Below are positions 8,050 through 16,838 of a stretch of DNA of 64,000 nucleotides, one piece after another. Numbering within the stretch: position 1 is the first letter of the stretch; every line of letters begins with the position of its first letter. Below the pieces are notes generated by a model. That model was not told the origin of the DNA and ran no database searches. It was given only the letters and a program-made list of their open reading frames with translations. The stretch covers positions 1-64,000 of the forward strand of contig NZ_JARGDO010000018.1 in the NCBI RefSeq assembly GCF_029211185.1, in the 5' to 3' direction. Source of the DNA: Tessaracoccus caeni (lineage in GTDB: Bacteria; Actinomycetota; Actinomycetes; Propionibacteriales; Propionibacteriaceae). The position numbers and the translations under genes are program-made.

Positions 8050-8724
8050 GTGTCTGACACACAATGGACCATGGTGATCACGGTTGCCTTCACGATCCTG
8101 ACCTTCGCGATCAGCGGCATTGTGTGGTCTCTCCGTGGTGAACTCACGGACGCTCCAGAGAACCTTCATCCCTGGCTTCAATGGCTAGTTTCCCGCAGGC
8201 GCCCCGCTCGAAGGGCTGTTTTCGCGATATCAGCCTCGGTAGCTGTTCTCAGCACCATCTTCCTGCTCTGGGTGTTCTTCAGAGACACCCACGCCCCATC
8301 AGACGGAGCTGACGCACCCACGACCTCGCCAGGCGAGAACCTCCACACGCCATCAGGCAGCACCACTCTCACGCCAAGCCCTGAAAAGGAGACTGTGATG
8401 ATCGGAGGCGAGATGGTCCCGAAGAAGGTCTACCGCGTCGCATCCGCCGGTTGTGGTGGCGATCGACTTGAGGTTCGGGTTCGCGCCGCAGGATCTGACA
8501 GCCTGTCGGTACAACTCAGCCTCGACGACAACTCCCCGTTGGGGCGCTCCGTCCTAGCCCGCGGCGTACAGGAAGGTACTACTCATGCGATCACATCGAT
8601 TGAGGCGGTGAATGTGACGATCGTCCTGACAGATGGCCACGGCACCCTGTACCTTGAGTCAACACCTGCACCAAAGACCAGTTGCAGTTCTGGGCCTGTC
8701 CTGGTCACGATAGGGATGCCTTAA
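8050..8724 (+). CDS. Membrane-anchored hypothetical protein with extracytoplasmic C-domain
   Basis: The start is GTG at 8050, preceded by GGAGGT; longer in-frame readings upstream lack a ribosome site. The 224-residue product has two transmembrane segments (residues about 6-26 and 56-77). A Ser/Thr/Pro-rich linker (DGADAPTTSPGENLHTPSGS) leads to a beta-rich domain of about 100 residues containing two Cys residues (AGCGGD and TSCSSG). With both TM segments the C-domain should lie outside. It ends 10 bp before a PASTA-lipoprotein gene, so the two form a likely operon. I recognise no family; a wall-associated sensing or binding role is speculation. Confidence 0.65.
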   Translation: MSDTQWTMVITVAFTILTFAISGIVWSLRGELTDAPENLHPWLQWLVSRRRPARRAVFAISASVAVLSTIFLLWVFFRDTHAPSDGADAPTTSPGENLHTPSGSTTLTPSPEKETVMIGGEMVPKKVYRVASAGCGGDRLEVRVRAAGSDSLSVQLSLDDNSPLGRSVLARGVQEGTTHAITSIEAVNVTIVLTDGHGTLYLESTPAPKTSCSSGPVLVTIGMP

Positions 8725-8734
8725 AGGAGACGTG

Positions 8735-9724
8735 ATGAAGCGCACCTTCACCACCATGGTTATAGCCTTGCTTGCGCCGATGCTACTCGTCGTTGGTTGC
8801 GCGCCCGATGCCCCTTCCTCGGGCGACTCAAGCAGTCCCGCGAGCAGCAACACTCCGACCCCAACCCAGAAAACCACGACGACCAGCGTCTCACAATCGG
8901 AAACTCCGACCACTAGCTCCCCCATACCTTCCGGCGAGATGCCCCCTGTCGTAGGACTCACGGAGGAAGCGGCGAGAATAGCGATCCTCGAGGCCGCCCC
9001 AAATGCGTTGATCGACCCCCTATACCGCCAAGATTCGGGCGAGGAGGGGGTAGTTCTCGAGCAAGATCCAGGAGTGGGTCGCGAGATCGGTGTGAAAGTC
9101 ACGTTGGTGATTTCCGCCGGCAGTATCCCGGTTCCAGACGTCTCGGAAATGACGTTTGCAGAAGCGCGCAAGCTCTTGGAGGAAGCTGGCTTCGCCGTCG
9201 AAGAGAACTCGGTCTTCCACCCCGAAGCCCTGGATGGCACCGTGGTTGGGCAACGACCGGCTCCGGGATCACAGAACGAGGCGCGAGTCACCCTGGACGT
9301 CGCCCGCAAGGACGCCGCAACCTATCTCTCGGATATGGAACCTGTGGAAGTGGATGGGCTAGAAGTCGAAAGCGATATCGCCCCTACCAATGGCGTGGAG
9401 TACACACGGGCGCTCAAACTGAGAAAATCCAGCTGGGGCGAACGTGGATCGATCTCCTACAACCTCGGCCGCGGATACAGCACGTTCGATGTTGTCGTCG
9501 GAGTACACGACGAGGCCTCCTCCGACACTCGGGCGTCTATCGAGATACTGGCAGACGAAGAAGGACGTTCTCTCTACTCCACGCAAGACCTCCAGCTCGG
9601 TAAGCCAGTGACTATCGAAAAACTCGACGTGGCCGACGTGCTCCGCCTCAAGATACGCGTGACCCTCTCTGGTAAGGACGCAATGTTGGTCCTCGGAGAC
9701 CCGCGCCTGTCCAATCCCAGGTGA
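8735..9724 (+). CDS. PASTA- and NPCBM-domain lipoprotein
   Basis: This protein of about 329 residues has a lipoprotein signal (lipobox LVVGC, Cys22) and a Ser/Thr/Pro/Gln-rich linker to residue about 70. Two PASTA-like repeats follow: MPPVVGLTEEAARIAILEA with VVLEQDPGVGREI, then VPDVSEMTFAEARKLLEEAGF with VVGQRPAPGS. The C-terminal part of about 120 residues contains YNLGRGYSTFDVVVGVHD and resembles NPCBM/NEW2 carbohydrate-binding domains. PASTA domains bind peptidoglycan fragments or beta-lactams and NPCBM domains bind sugars, so a cell-wall glycan-binding role is likely. ATG at 8735 is preferred to the adjacent GTG at 8732 because AAAGGAG is better spaced. It lies 10 bp after a membrane protein gene. 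Confidence 0.8.
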   Translation: MKRTFTTMVIALLAPMLLVVGCAPDAPSSGDSSSPASSNTPTPTQKTTTTSVSQSETPTTSSPIPSGEMPPVVGLTEEAARIAILEAAPNALIDPLYRQDSGEEGVVLEQDPGVGREIGVKVTLVISAGSIPVPDVSEMTFAEARKLLEEAGFAVEENSVFHPEALDGTVVGQRPAPGSQNEARVTLDVARKDAATYLSDMEPVEVDGLEVESDIAPTNGVEYTRALKLRKSSWGERGSISYNLGRGYSTFDVVVGVHDEASSDTRASIEILADEEGRSLYSTQDLQLGKPVTIEKLDVADVLRLKIRVTLSGKDAMLVLGDPRLSNPR

Positions 9725-9848
9725 GCGGAATCGGCTTCCTCTGAAACCCAACTCCACGGCTGATGCAGCCCAAACCCGCCCGTACACGAGGGGCTTCCTG
9801 CCAGGGTGCACTTAGCCTGGTGAGACAACCCTCAAGGAGAGTAACGAG

Positions 9849-10415
9849 ATGAGACCACTTCGATATTCGATCAATGTCACGCTTGACGGCTGCGTCCATC
9901 ACGAGGCGGGGGTTCTGCCGAACGAAGAGTCGATGCGCTACTGGACCGACGGGATCGCGCGGGGCGGCGGCCTTCTCTACGGCCGGGTGACCTACGAGAT
10001 GATGGAATCGGCGTGGCGGAAGCCCGCCACGGGTCCGTGGCCCGACTGGATGGACGAGTGGGACATCCCGTTCGCCGAAGCCATCGACCAGGCGAAAAAG
10101 TACGTCGTCTCGCAGACGCTGGACAGCGTCGATTGGAACGCCGAGCTTGTGAACGGAGACCTGGAGCGGGCGGTTCGGCGGCTCAAGGAGGAGCCGGGCG
10201 AGGCCTTGCTGACGGGCGGTGTGACGCTCCCCCTGGCATTAGCCGATCTGGGGCTGATCGACGAGTATGAGTTCCTGATGCTTCCCGTACTCGCCGGGCA
10301 CGGGCCGACGCTGCTCTCCGGTCTGCGCGAACGCATCCCGCTCGAGCTCATGGATCGCCAGGAGTTCCGGTCGGGAGCCGTCCTGCTGCGATACCGGGCT
10401 GCGCCGACGCCCTGA
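9849..10415 (+). CDS. Dihydrofolate reductase-like / RibD C-terminal domain protein
   Basis: This 188-residue protein contains the RibD_C fold: LRYSINVTLDGCVHHEAG at the start, GGGLLYGRVTYEMM, KKYVVSQTLDS, ALLTGGVTLPLALADLGLIDEY and the C-terminal RSGAVLLRYR. Such stand-alone proteins are NADPH-dependent reductases of unknown substrate, common in actinomycetes, and are not true FolA. The ATG follows CAAGGAG. It is a single gene, convergent with the MFS gene downstream. The fold is sure; the substrate is not. Confidence 0.82.
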   Translation: MRPLRYSINVTLDGCVHHEAGVLPNEESMRYWTDGIARGGGLLYGRVTYEMMESAWRKPATGPWPDWMDEWDIPFAEAIDQAKKYVVSQTLDSVDWNAELVNGDLERAVRRLKEEPGEALLTGGVTLPLALADLGLIDEYEFLMLPVLAGHGPTLLSGLRERIPLELMDRQEFRSGAVLLRYRAAPTP

Positions 10416-10476
10416 CGACGTGCAGCGACCGGCCGCGCGTGGGCGAGGTGGCCCACCGGCGCGTCGTCGAGGCGAC

Positions 10477-11715
10477 CTATCCTGACCGGTCCGTTCGCGG
10501 CTCAAGTTCGCGGGTGGTGCGGTCGAGCAGGATCACGACGCCGATGGCCACCAGCAGGGCACCCGTCACGATCAACAGCAGTTCCACAGAGATGTAGTCC
10601 GCCATCGGGCCGAACAGGAGCATGCCCAGCGGCATCGCGCCGGTGCCGATCATCGTCACCACCGAGAACACGCGCCCCATGAAGCGCTCCTCGACGGCGA
10701 GCTGCAGCATCGTGATCGCCGGCGTGTTGAAGGCCGGGATGATCACGCCGCAGAGGAACATCCACACGAGGTAGAGCACGAAGTTGAAAGGAATGCCGAG
10801 CAAGATGCCCGTCACGCCGGTGGCCGCGATGGCCACGCCCGTCGTCGTAACCCGGCTTCGGAAGCCTCCCCAACTGCCAATCGCGATACCGCCGAGGAAC
10901 ATGCCGACGGCGAAGGCCACCTCGACGGCCGCCAGATGCCAGGCGTCGTTGGCGAAGGTGCGCGTCACCTGCAGCGGAGTGAGGAACGCCAGCGGGGCGA
11001 TCATGAAGTTGACCAGCGCGAAGTAGGCCATCAGGCGGCGCACGAAGCGGTGGCCGTTCACGTATTTCACGCCCTCGACGAGGTCCGCCATCCCCGACTG
11101 CTCGGCACCGTTCGCGGCGGCTGCATGTGGGGGCACCTTCACCAGCACAAGCAGGATGCCGATGCCGATGATGGCCGTGACGACGTCGATCACCAGCAGC
11201 CACTCGATCGAGGCCACGGCGTAGAGCGCACCGGCAACCATGGGAGAAACGAGGTTCACGGCGGACTGGATCGACGCGTTATACCCGTTCACCCGCCCGA
11301 GCTGCTCGGTAGGAACGATCTGCGGCAGCAGGGCACCCACCGCCGGGCCTTGGATGCCGCCACCAAGCGCACGCAGCCCCATCGCGATGAAGACGAGCGT
11401 GTAACTGCCGTAGCCCAACGCGAAGGCGATGATCAGAGCGAGGGTAGAGAGCGCCACCATCGCGTCCGCGCCGGCGATGAGGTGACGGCGGTTCAGCCGG
11501 TCGGCCAGCACCCCACCGAAGGGAGCGAGCAGCATCATCGGGACGAACCCGACGATCACGGCGACGGTCATCATCACACCGGACTGCGTGCCCATCGTGA
11601 CGTACCAGAGCAGCGCGAACTGGGTGATTCCCGAGCCGAACAGCGAAACCGCCTGGCCTCCGAGGAACAAGGTGGTCAGTCGCACCCAAGAGCGGTCGGT
11701 CGGGTTCTCGTTCAC
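10477..11715 (-). CDS. MFS exporter (MFS_3 / macrolide-efflux type)
   Basis: This 412-residue protein has twelve predicted transmembrane helices. Its N-terminus (LGGQAVSLFGSGITQFALLWYVT) and the loop GGVLADRLNRRHLI (the GxLaDRxxRr motif A) are typical of the MefA/EntS-like group that exports drugs or siderophores. The second half carries FRSRV and ERFMGRVFSV motifs also typical of this group. It is a lone gene on the minus strand with the hairpin repeat array 11783-12118 between it and the ABC permease gene. The substrate cannot be told from sequence. Confidence 0.82.
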   Translation of the reverse strand: MNENPTDRSWVRLTTLFLGGQAVSLFGSGITQFALLWYVTMGTQSGVMMTVAVIVGFVPMMLLAPFGGVLADRLNRRHLIAGADAMVALSTLALIIAFALGYGSYTLVFIAMGLRALGGGIQGPAVGALLPQIVPTEQLGRVNGYNASIQSAVNLVSPMVAGALYAVASIEWLLVIDVVTAIIGIGILLVLVKVPPHAAAANGAEQSGMADLVEGVKYVNGHRFVRRLMAYFALVNFMIAPLAFLTPLQVTRTFANDAWHLAAVEVAFAVGMFLGGIAIGSWGGFRSRVTTTGVAIAATGVTGILLGIPFNFVLYLVWMFLCGVIIPAFNTPAITMLQLAVEERFMGRVFSVVTMIGTGAMPLGMLLFGPMADYISVELLLIVTGALLVAIGVVILLDRTTRELEPRTDRSG

Positions 11716-11782
11716 GTCAGCAGCCTATGGCACCTTTGCTTCCACGGTCGTCGAGGCGCGAGGCCGCCTGCAGCCGAGCCCC

Positions 11783-12118
11783 GAGGAGACCCGGCCCGAG
11801 AATCCGCAGGAACCCGACCATCAGTCCCCACGCACAGCCGCGCTCTTTTCGAGGCTCCGCTGCGCTCCGCACCTCAAAGAGCGTGACCCCTCTTCACGAT
11901 CTTCGAGGAGACCCAGCCCGAGAATCCGCAGGAACCCGACCATCAGTCCCCACACACAGTCGCGCTCTTTTCGAGGCTCCGCTGCGCTCCGCACCTCAAA
12001 GAGCGTGAATCCAGTTGGCGGCCGGAGGACAGTCCGGGCCGAGGTCACGGTGGCTCTTTTCGAGGCTCCGGCTTGGGGCTCGTTCCTCGCCCTGAGCCTC
12101 CACACCTCAAAGAGCGTG
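11783..12118. repeat. Array of two 122-bp direct repeats and a third partial, each with a conserved hairpin
   Basis: Units starting at 11783 and 11905 share GAGGAGACCC(G/A)GCCCGAG, then a common body, and end with the hairpin arms CGCTCTTTTCGAGG and CCTCAAAGAGCG. A third hairpin with the same arms but a longer loop lies at about 12051-12118. The array fills the 412-bp space between the ABC permease stop and the MFS start on the minus strand. It contains no credible gene. It may act as stacked terminators or be a REP-like element. Confidence 0.85.
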
Positions 12119-12127
12119 GGGACGGGG

Positions 12128-13336
12128 TCAGGAGGCGCTGCGGAGGGCGACGGTGGGTGAGAGTCTTGACGCCCGTAAGGACGGGTAGACACCGGCCAAG
12201 GCACCGACGACGACGGCGACCGGCGGGCTGGCAAGCACCACCCCGAGAGGGATGATGACGGGCTGCTCGTTCAAGACGGCGAAGCCCGCTGCGGCGGCGA
12301 CCCCGAGCAGCAACCCGACCACCCCACCGATCAGCGCGAGGGCCGCAGCTTCGGTGAGGAACTGCACCGCCACGTGGCCAGGTTTGGCCCCCAGTGAGCG
12401 CCGTAACCCGATCTCGCCTCGTCGTTCGAGCACCGTGACGACCATCGTGTTGGCGATACCGACGGCGCCGACCAGCAAGGCGATCCCGGCGAGGGCGACG
12501 CCAAGCGTGCTCAGCGAGTCGTCCGCCGTCGTGCGGGCTCCCGCGAGATCGCTCAGTGTGTCGACGCGCACGAACGGCGATCCGGGGCTCGCGGCGCTGC
12601 GCAGGGTGTCGCGGATCTCGTCGACTCGTCCTGGAGCCGCCCTGACATAGATCGAGTCGATGTCACCGATCGTCGTTCCCTCGAACGCCTCTCGCACCCA
12701 GCGATCGGGAAGGATCGCGGCGGTGTCGATGGACGTGGCGAGGCCCGCCGAGTCGAGGATGCCGATCACGCCGTGCCACTGGCCGGCGATCCAGACGCGA
12801 TCCCCCGGCGCGCTGACCCCGAGCCGGTCGGCGGCGGTGCGTCCCAGCACTGTGGTCGGGAGGCCGCGACTCGCCTCGTCGAACCAGCGGCCCACGGCCA
12901 GACGGGCCTCGATCGCCGAAAACACGTCGGGGCGCGCGACGACGACCTGCAGACCGTTGGTCTCCCGCTCGGGGATGAGGTCGTTGCGATACACGTACGC
13001 CCCTTCCGGCGCTGTCTCGAACACCCCGACGTCCGCCACTCCGTCGACGCGTTCCAGGAGAACCGGCGCCTCGTCCGGCAGCGGGATGGGCTGATCGTCC
13101 GTGCCGGGCACCGGCGAGACGACGGCGAGGTTGGCGCCCATGCGGTCGAGGTCGGCCAGCAACTGCGCCTGATTCGACGCGGCTACTCCCGTGAGCGCCG
13201 CGAGCGACGCGATCCCCAGGGCGACGCCCAACGACGCGAGCGCGGTGCGCAGCGGGCGACTCGTGACCCCGATCCATGCCGTGCGCAGCAGATCGCGCCC
13301 CCGCAGACGACTCCGACCAGCAAAACGAGCTCTCAT
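12128..13336 (-). CDS. ABC transporter permease, FtsX/MacB type
   Basis: This 402-residue permease has one TM after a short cytoplasmic start (LRTALASLGVALGIASLAALTGV). A large extracytoplasmic MacB_PCD-like domain follows (residues about 60-280), then three TM helices (LGVALAGIALLVGAVGIANTM, LTEAAALALIGGVVGLLLG, GVVLASPPVAVVVGALAGVYPS) and the C-terminal P-x-LRASRLSP-x-ALR motif. The ATG at 13336 overlaps the ATPase stop (ATGA); 47 extra upstream codons are rejected because they would overlap that gene. It is the last gene of a lipoprotein/adaptor/ATPase/permease operon that probably moves peptides or lipophilic drugs out of the cell or wall. Confidence 0.9.
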   Translation of the reverse strand: MRARFAGRSRLRGRDLLRTAWIGVTSRPLRTALASLGVALGIASLAALTGVAASNQAQLLADLDRMGANLAVVSPVPGTDDQPIPLPDEAPVLLERVDGVADVGVFETAPEGAYVYRNDLIPERETNGLQVVVARPDVFSAIEARLAVGRWFDEASRGLPTTVLGRTAADRLGVSAPGDRVWIAGQWHGVIGILDSAGLATSIDTAAILPDRWVREAFEGTTIGDIDSIYVRAAPGRVDEIRDTLRSAASPGSPFVRVDTLSDLAGARTTADDSLSTLGVALAGIALLVGAVGIANTMVVTVLERRGEIGLRRSLGAKPGHVAVQFLTEAAALALIGGVVGLLLGVAAAAGFAVLNEQPVIIPLGVVLASPPVAVVVGALAGVYPSLRASRLSPTVALRSAS

Positions 13337-14202
13337 TCGACAACCCCTTTCTCCGCCTGACTCGACGCGCTCATGCCCAGCGAACCGCAACCTCGCCCAT
13401 CCGCTCGGATCAGCAGTCTCAACGGACTGCCCGGCTGGCCCCTGTCCTCCTGTTCCGCCCCTGAAGTCGTTGGGCACGAACCGCCACCGCTACCTCCCTC
13501 AGCTCTGGGCTCGGCATGTACCGCATCGCGGCCGACGATCCGGCCATCCTTGAGGCGAATCCGACGCGGAAACCGATCGGCGAGCAACTGATCGTGGGTG
13601 ACCAGCACGACGGCGGTTCCCGTCTCGGCGATCCCCGAGAGGAGTTCGACGATCGCGTCGCCCGTCACGGAGTCGAGGGCTCCGGTCGGCTCGTCGGCGA
13701 ACAGCACGTCCGGCTCGCGGACGAGGGCACGTGCGATCGCGACGCGCTGCTGTTCGCCTCCGGACAGCTCACCCGGCCGGTTGCGGAGCCGGTGCCCCAA
13801 CCCCACCGCCTGCAGCGCCGCGACTGCTCGCTCTCGTCGCGCGGCCGCCGAGACGCCCGTATAGATCAGCCCGGTGGCGACGTTCTCGACGGCCGAGACG
13901 GTCGGCAGCAGATGGAACTGCTGGAACACGAAGCTGATGCGCGTGGCGCGCACCGCCGAGCGCTCGGCCTCGCGCATCTCGTCGAGCGGTTGCCCGTCCA
14001 CCAAGACGGTGCCCGTGGTGGGGTCGTCCAGGGTGCCGAGGATCGCGAGCAAGGTGCTCTTGCCCGAACCCGAGGCGCCGACGACGGCCAGTTGCTCACC
14101 GCGCTCGATACGCAGCGAGGTCTCCTGCAGCGCGATCACCGGCGGCGTTCCGGGGTAGACCTTCGAGGCGGATCGCAGCTCAAGAATCGGAGGACGGCTC
14201 AT
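13333..14202 (-). CDS. ABC transporter ATP-binding protein (MacB/LolD type)
   Basis: This 289-residue ATPase has Walker A (GASGSGKST), the Q-loop [10 protein letters not shown], signature [15 protein letters not shown], Walker B ([12 protein letters not shown]) and the switch His (LVTHD). About 60 C-terminal residues after the core (from [12 protein letters not shown]) are low complexity and unlike the family, which usually ends near residue 230. This suggests a drifted or read-on tail. The start overlaps the adaptor stop by 4 bp and the stop overlaps the permease start by 4 bp, so translation is probably coupled through the operon. Confidence 0.92.
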   Translation of the reverse strand: MSRPPILELRSASKVYPGTPPVIALQETSLRIERGEQLAVVGASGSGKSTLLAILGTLDDPTTGTVLVDGQPLDEMREAERSAVRATRISFVFQQFHLLPTVSAVENVATGLIYTGVSAAARRERAVAALQAVGLGHRLRNRPGELSGGEQQRVAIARALVREPDVLFADEPTGALDSVTGDAIVELLSGIAETGTAVVLVTHDQLLADRFPRRIRLKDGRIVGRDAVHAEPRAEGGSGGGSCPTTSGAEQEDRGQPGSPLRLLIRADGRGCGSLGMSASSQAEKGVVE

Positions 14203-15317
14203 CGCGAGATCACCACCTCGTCGCCGGCTTCCAGCGCGCGTGCGTCGGCCGGAGCACCCTCCACCTCAGGGCCGCTGGCGATCACCTGCACCCTCGCGTC
14301 GGCGACCAGACCGATCTCGACCGGCACCCGCACCGTGCCATCGGAGGTGCGCACTTCGACGGCGTACCGGTCCTGGGCGGTCGCGATCAACGCCGTCACC
14401 GGCACCACGAGCGTCTCGGCCGCCTCCTCCTCGCTCCGTACTATCACCCGCACTCCGGTGGGGCCCGCCTCGGACACCTCGTCCTGGTCCGGAAACTCGA
14501 TCCGGGCGGTCGGCGGGGTCGTCTCCCCCTCCTTCTCGGTGGGAGCGCCACCGGGATCGACGGCGGCGAGCTCGTTCTCGAGTTCGGTGCCGTCTGGCAG
14601 GATCACCGTCACCGGCGTGCCGGGCCTCAGCTCGCGTGCCTGGGCTGAGGTGAGCTTCGCCGTCGCGTGCAGCTTGGTGGCCGTGTAGGTCAGCGGACTG
14701 ACGTCCTTCTCCCCCAGCGACGCCGTCACCTGCGCCACGCGGACGCTCCGCGCATCCACGGCGACGACGTCGGCAGGCCGCACCGACCCGGTCACCTCGA
14801 CCCCCAAGTCCTTCTGCCATCGACGGATCGCGTCGAAGGTCCACCAGGTGAAGCGCTCGTCGGGCTCCTGCACGAAGAACCCGAGCTTGGCCAGGTTCTT
14901 CTCCAACTGCAGCACATCGGGGCCGCTCCGCATGCCGCTGGCCAGCTCGCGCCAGAAGGGGCGCTTACCCCTCATCAGGATCACCGGACGACCGTCCGCC
15001 TCGTAGACGGACTCCCCCGGCTTGATCACGTCCCCCGCCGCAGGCAGCGCCGTGATGATGCCCGGAGCGGAGCCCAGTTCGGTCGGCTCGCCGTAACCCA
15101 ACGTGGCGTTGAGCCGAACCTGATCCGTCAGCGCGGCAAACTCGACCGGCACCGTCACGAGGTTCACGGCGGGAACGGCGCCGGCGGGCGCGACGTCCTG
15201 CGCCCGCACGTCCCAGGGTTTCACCGCCCAGATCGCGACGCCGGCTGCGGCGGCCAGCACGAGAACCACCGTGAGCGCCACCCATCTCCGCGTCGCGCGC
15301 TGTTGACGAGCGCTCAC
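14199..15317 (-). CDS. MacA-like adaptor with peptidoglycan-binding-like domain
   Basis: GTG at 15317 overlaps the previous stop (GTGA), giving about 372 residues. Longer in-frame readings reach back over the lipoprotein gene and are rejected. The protein has an N-terminal signal anchor (RWVALTVVLVLAAAAGVAIWAV). Adaptor-like beta-barrel segments are interrupted by a PG_binding_1-like stretch (VLQLEKNLAKLGFF, then TFDAIRRWQKDLGV). The C-terminus has ETLVVPVTALI and VEVRTSDGTVRVPVEIGL, typical of HlyD/MacA adaptors in Gram-positives. It should link the ABC pair to the cell wall side. Confidence 0.85.
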   Translation of the reverse strand: MSARQQRATRRWVALTVVLVLAAAAGVAIWAVKPWDVRAQDVAPAGAVPAVNLVTVPVEFAALTDQVRLNATLGYGEPTELGSAPGIITALPAAGDVIKPGESVYEADGRPVILMRGKRPFWRELASGMRSGPDVLQLEKNLAKLGFFVQEPDERFTWWTFDAIRRWQKDLGVEVTGSVRPADVVAVDARSVRVAQVTASLGEKDVSPLTYTATKLHATAKLTSAQARELRPGTPVTVILPDGTELENELAAVDPGGAPTEKEGETTPPTARIEFPDQDEVSEAGPTGVRVIVRSEEEAAETLVVPVTALIATAQDRYAVEVRTSDGTVRVPVEIGLVADARVQVIASGPEVEGAPADARALEAGDEVVISR

Positions 15318-16003
15318 TGGACCGGCGCCTTCATGAACTCCTCGAGCACGTCCCAGGGATCGAACGCGGAGTCGACGGCGTGCATGAGCGCGAGTGGCGT
15401 CTGCCCGTCGTAGCAGGCCTCGGCGAGGGCGCGGAACTCGTCTTCGGTCATGTCGTCGGGAATCATGAGGGCGCCCATCTCCTCCGGGTCGGGGAACTCG
15501 GGCGCGCCGTTTTCGCGGGCGCATTGCGCGAACGCGAGCGCCGCCTTCCCCTGTTCGGCCTGCATCTTCTGCATCTCGGGATCGTTCTCGGGCTCGTAGG
15601 GCGGCTGCTCGAACGTCGGATGCTCCTTCTCGCACGCGGCGTAGGCGTCCTGCGTCTCCGGGTCGTTGGCGAAGTAGTCGGAATTGGCGGCGCCCATCCA
15701 GCTGGCGCCGGTCTCGTCGCCCTCCATCACCAGCGCCTCGCCGCTGCCCGAGCCGCTGCTCATCTCAATGGCTTTGCCGGGCTGCTGCTGCGCCGCGTCG
15801 CGCACCAGCACTTGGCCGCTCTTGTTGATCTTCGCCTCCACCCCCTTCGACGTGAGGCAGGCCAGGAACAAGGAGGCCGCGTCGGTGCCCTTGTCTTCCG
15901 TCTCCGTCTTCGTCGGCTGGGTCGCGGTGCAGGCGCTCAGCGCCAGCACTGCCGCCAGCGCGAGTCCTGCGATGCCGCTCAGCCTGTGTCGATTCGTCAT
16001 CAT
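15314..16003 (-). CDS. Lipoprotein, first gene of the adaptor/ABC efflux operon
   Basis: This 229-residue protein has a signal peptide with lipobox (ALSACT, Cys about residue 25). It is rich in acidic residues and Met. It has pairs of Cys in FLACLTSKGV, AACEKEHPTF, FAQCARENG and AEACYDGQ, a spacing seen in small actinobacterial lipoproteins co-encoded with MacA/MacB-like systems. AAGGAGACG precedes two adjacent ATGs; either could be used. Its stop overlaps the adaptor GTG. Divergent from the response regulator gene. It may bind the exported compound or act as a sensor; function is not known. Confidence 0.8.
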   Translation of the reverse strand: MMTNRHRLSGIAGLALAAVLALSACTATQPTKTETEDKGTDAASLFLACLTSKGVEAKINKSGQVLVRDAAQQQPGKAIEMSSGSGSGEALVMEGDETGASWMGAANSDYFANDPETQDAYAACEKEHPTFEQPPYEPENDPEMQKMQAEQGKAALAFAQCARENGAPEFPDPEEMGALMIPDDMTEDEFRALAEACYDGQTPLALMHAVDSAFDPWDVLEEFMKAPVQ

Positions 16004-16068
16004 CGTCTCCTTACTCGTCGGCCGGCGACGCTGGTCGACGCCGGTGAGGTCAGTTCTACGGAGACGTC

Positions 16069-16098
16069 GGTTAGCTGGTGGTTGGCGTGCGGCTAACC
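16069..16098. promoter_or_regulatory. Possible operator between divergent efflux operon and two-component genes
   Basis: GGTTAGC (16069-16075) and GCTAACC (16092-16098) form a perfect inverted pair in the 169-bp divergent intergenic region, followed by a further GGTTCTAACC. This is a plausible binding site for the adjacent OmpR-type regulator; it was chosen by eye only. Confidence 0.4.
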
Positions 16099-16172
16099 CG
16101 GTTCTAACCTCTGAGCAGGCATGCTGGCGGCATGCGGTGATGCAACCGCCGCGCGCAGGAGGGAGAGCACCG

Positions 16173-16838
16173 ATGCGGGTACTGATCGTCGAGGACGAGG
16201 TGGATCTTGCGGAAACGCTCGCGGACGGGCTCCGGGCCGAGGGCTATCTGGTCGACATGGCGCACGACGGCGCCGCGGCGCTGGTGAAGATGGGGCAGGC
16301 CGACGTCGACATCATGCTCCTCGATCGCGACCTCCCGATGCTGAGCGGCGACGCCGTCTGCCGGGTGCTGCGCGAGCAGGCCCACCCCGTCCGCATCCTT
16401 ATGCTCACGGCGTCGGGCAGCCTCGACGACCGGGTCACCGGCCTCGATCTCGGCGCCGACGACTACCTGGCCAAGCCCTTCGCCTACGTCGAGCTGCTGG
16501 CCCGGCTGCGGGCACTGGCTCGACGCACGACGGCGACCAGCCAGACCGTGCTCGCGGCCGGTGGCGTCTGCCTGGACACGGTGCGCCACGTTGCGGAGCG
16601 CGACGGGCGGCCGCTGTCGCTCACCCCCAAGGAACTCGGCGTGCTCGAGGCGCTGCTGCGCGCATCAGGCGGATACGTGCATGCGGACGAGCTGCTGGAC
16701 GAGGTATGGGACCACGCGGCCGAGCGATCCCGTTCCGTCGTGAAGTTCACCGTGCACACCCTCCGCCGGAAGCTCGGCGGGCCGGAGATCATCACCACCG
16801 GCCCCGGCCTCGGGTACCGGATCGAGGCCGGCGCATGA
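16173..16838 (+). CDS. OmpR-family response regulator
   Basis: This 221-residue protein has a receiver domain (acidic pocket VEDE, phospho-acceptor Asp51 in MLLDRDLPM, LTASG Thr, AKPF Lys) followed by a winged-helix effector domain (SLTPKELGVLEALLRASGGYVHADELLDEVW, SVVKFTVHTLRRKLGG). ATG at 16173 follows AGGAGGG; the open frame continues far upstream without a site. Its stop overlaps the kinase start (ATGA). Divergent from the lipoprotein/ABC operon, which it most likely controls in response to cell-envelope stress or the exported compound. Confidence 0.92.
   Translation: MRVLIVEDEVDLAETLADGLRAEGYLVDMAHDGAAALVKMGQADVDIMLLDRDLPMLSGDAVCRVLREQAHPVRILMLTASGSLDDRVTGLDLGADDYLAKPFAYVELLARLRALARRTTATSQTVLAAGGVCLDTVRHVAERDGRPLSLTPKELGVLEALLRASGGYVHADELLDEVWDHAAERSRSVVKFTVHTLRRKLGGPEIITTGPGLGYRIEAGA

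Noticed and set aside
11727..12234. Small proteins in the hairpin repeat array
   Set aside because: The frames contain the same peptide repeated because the DNA is repeated, and they lack ribosome sites; treated as a repeat element.
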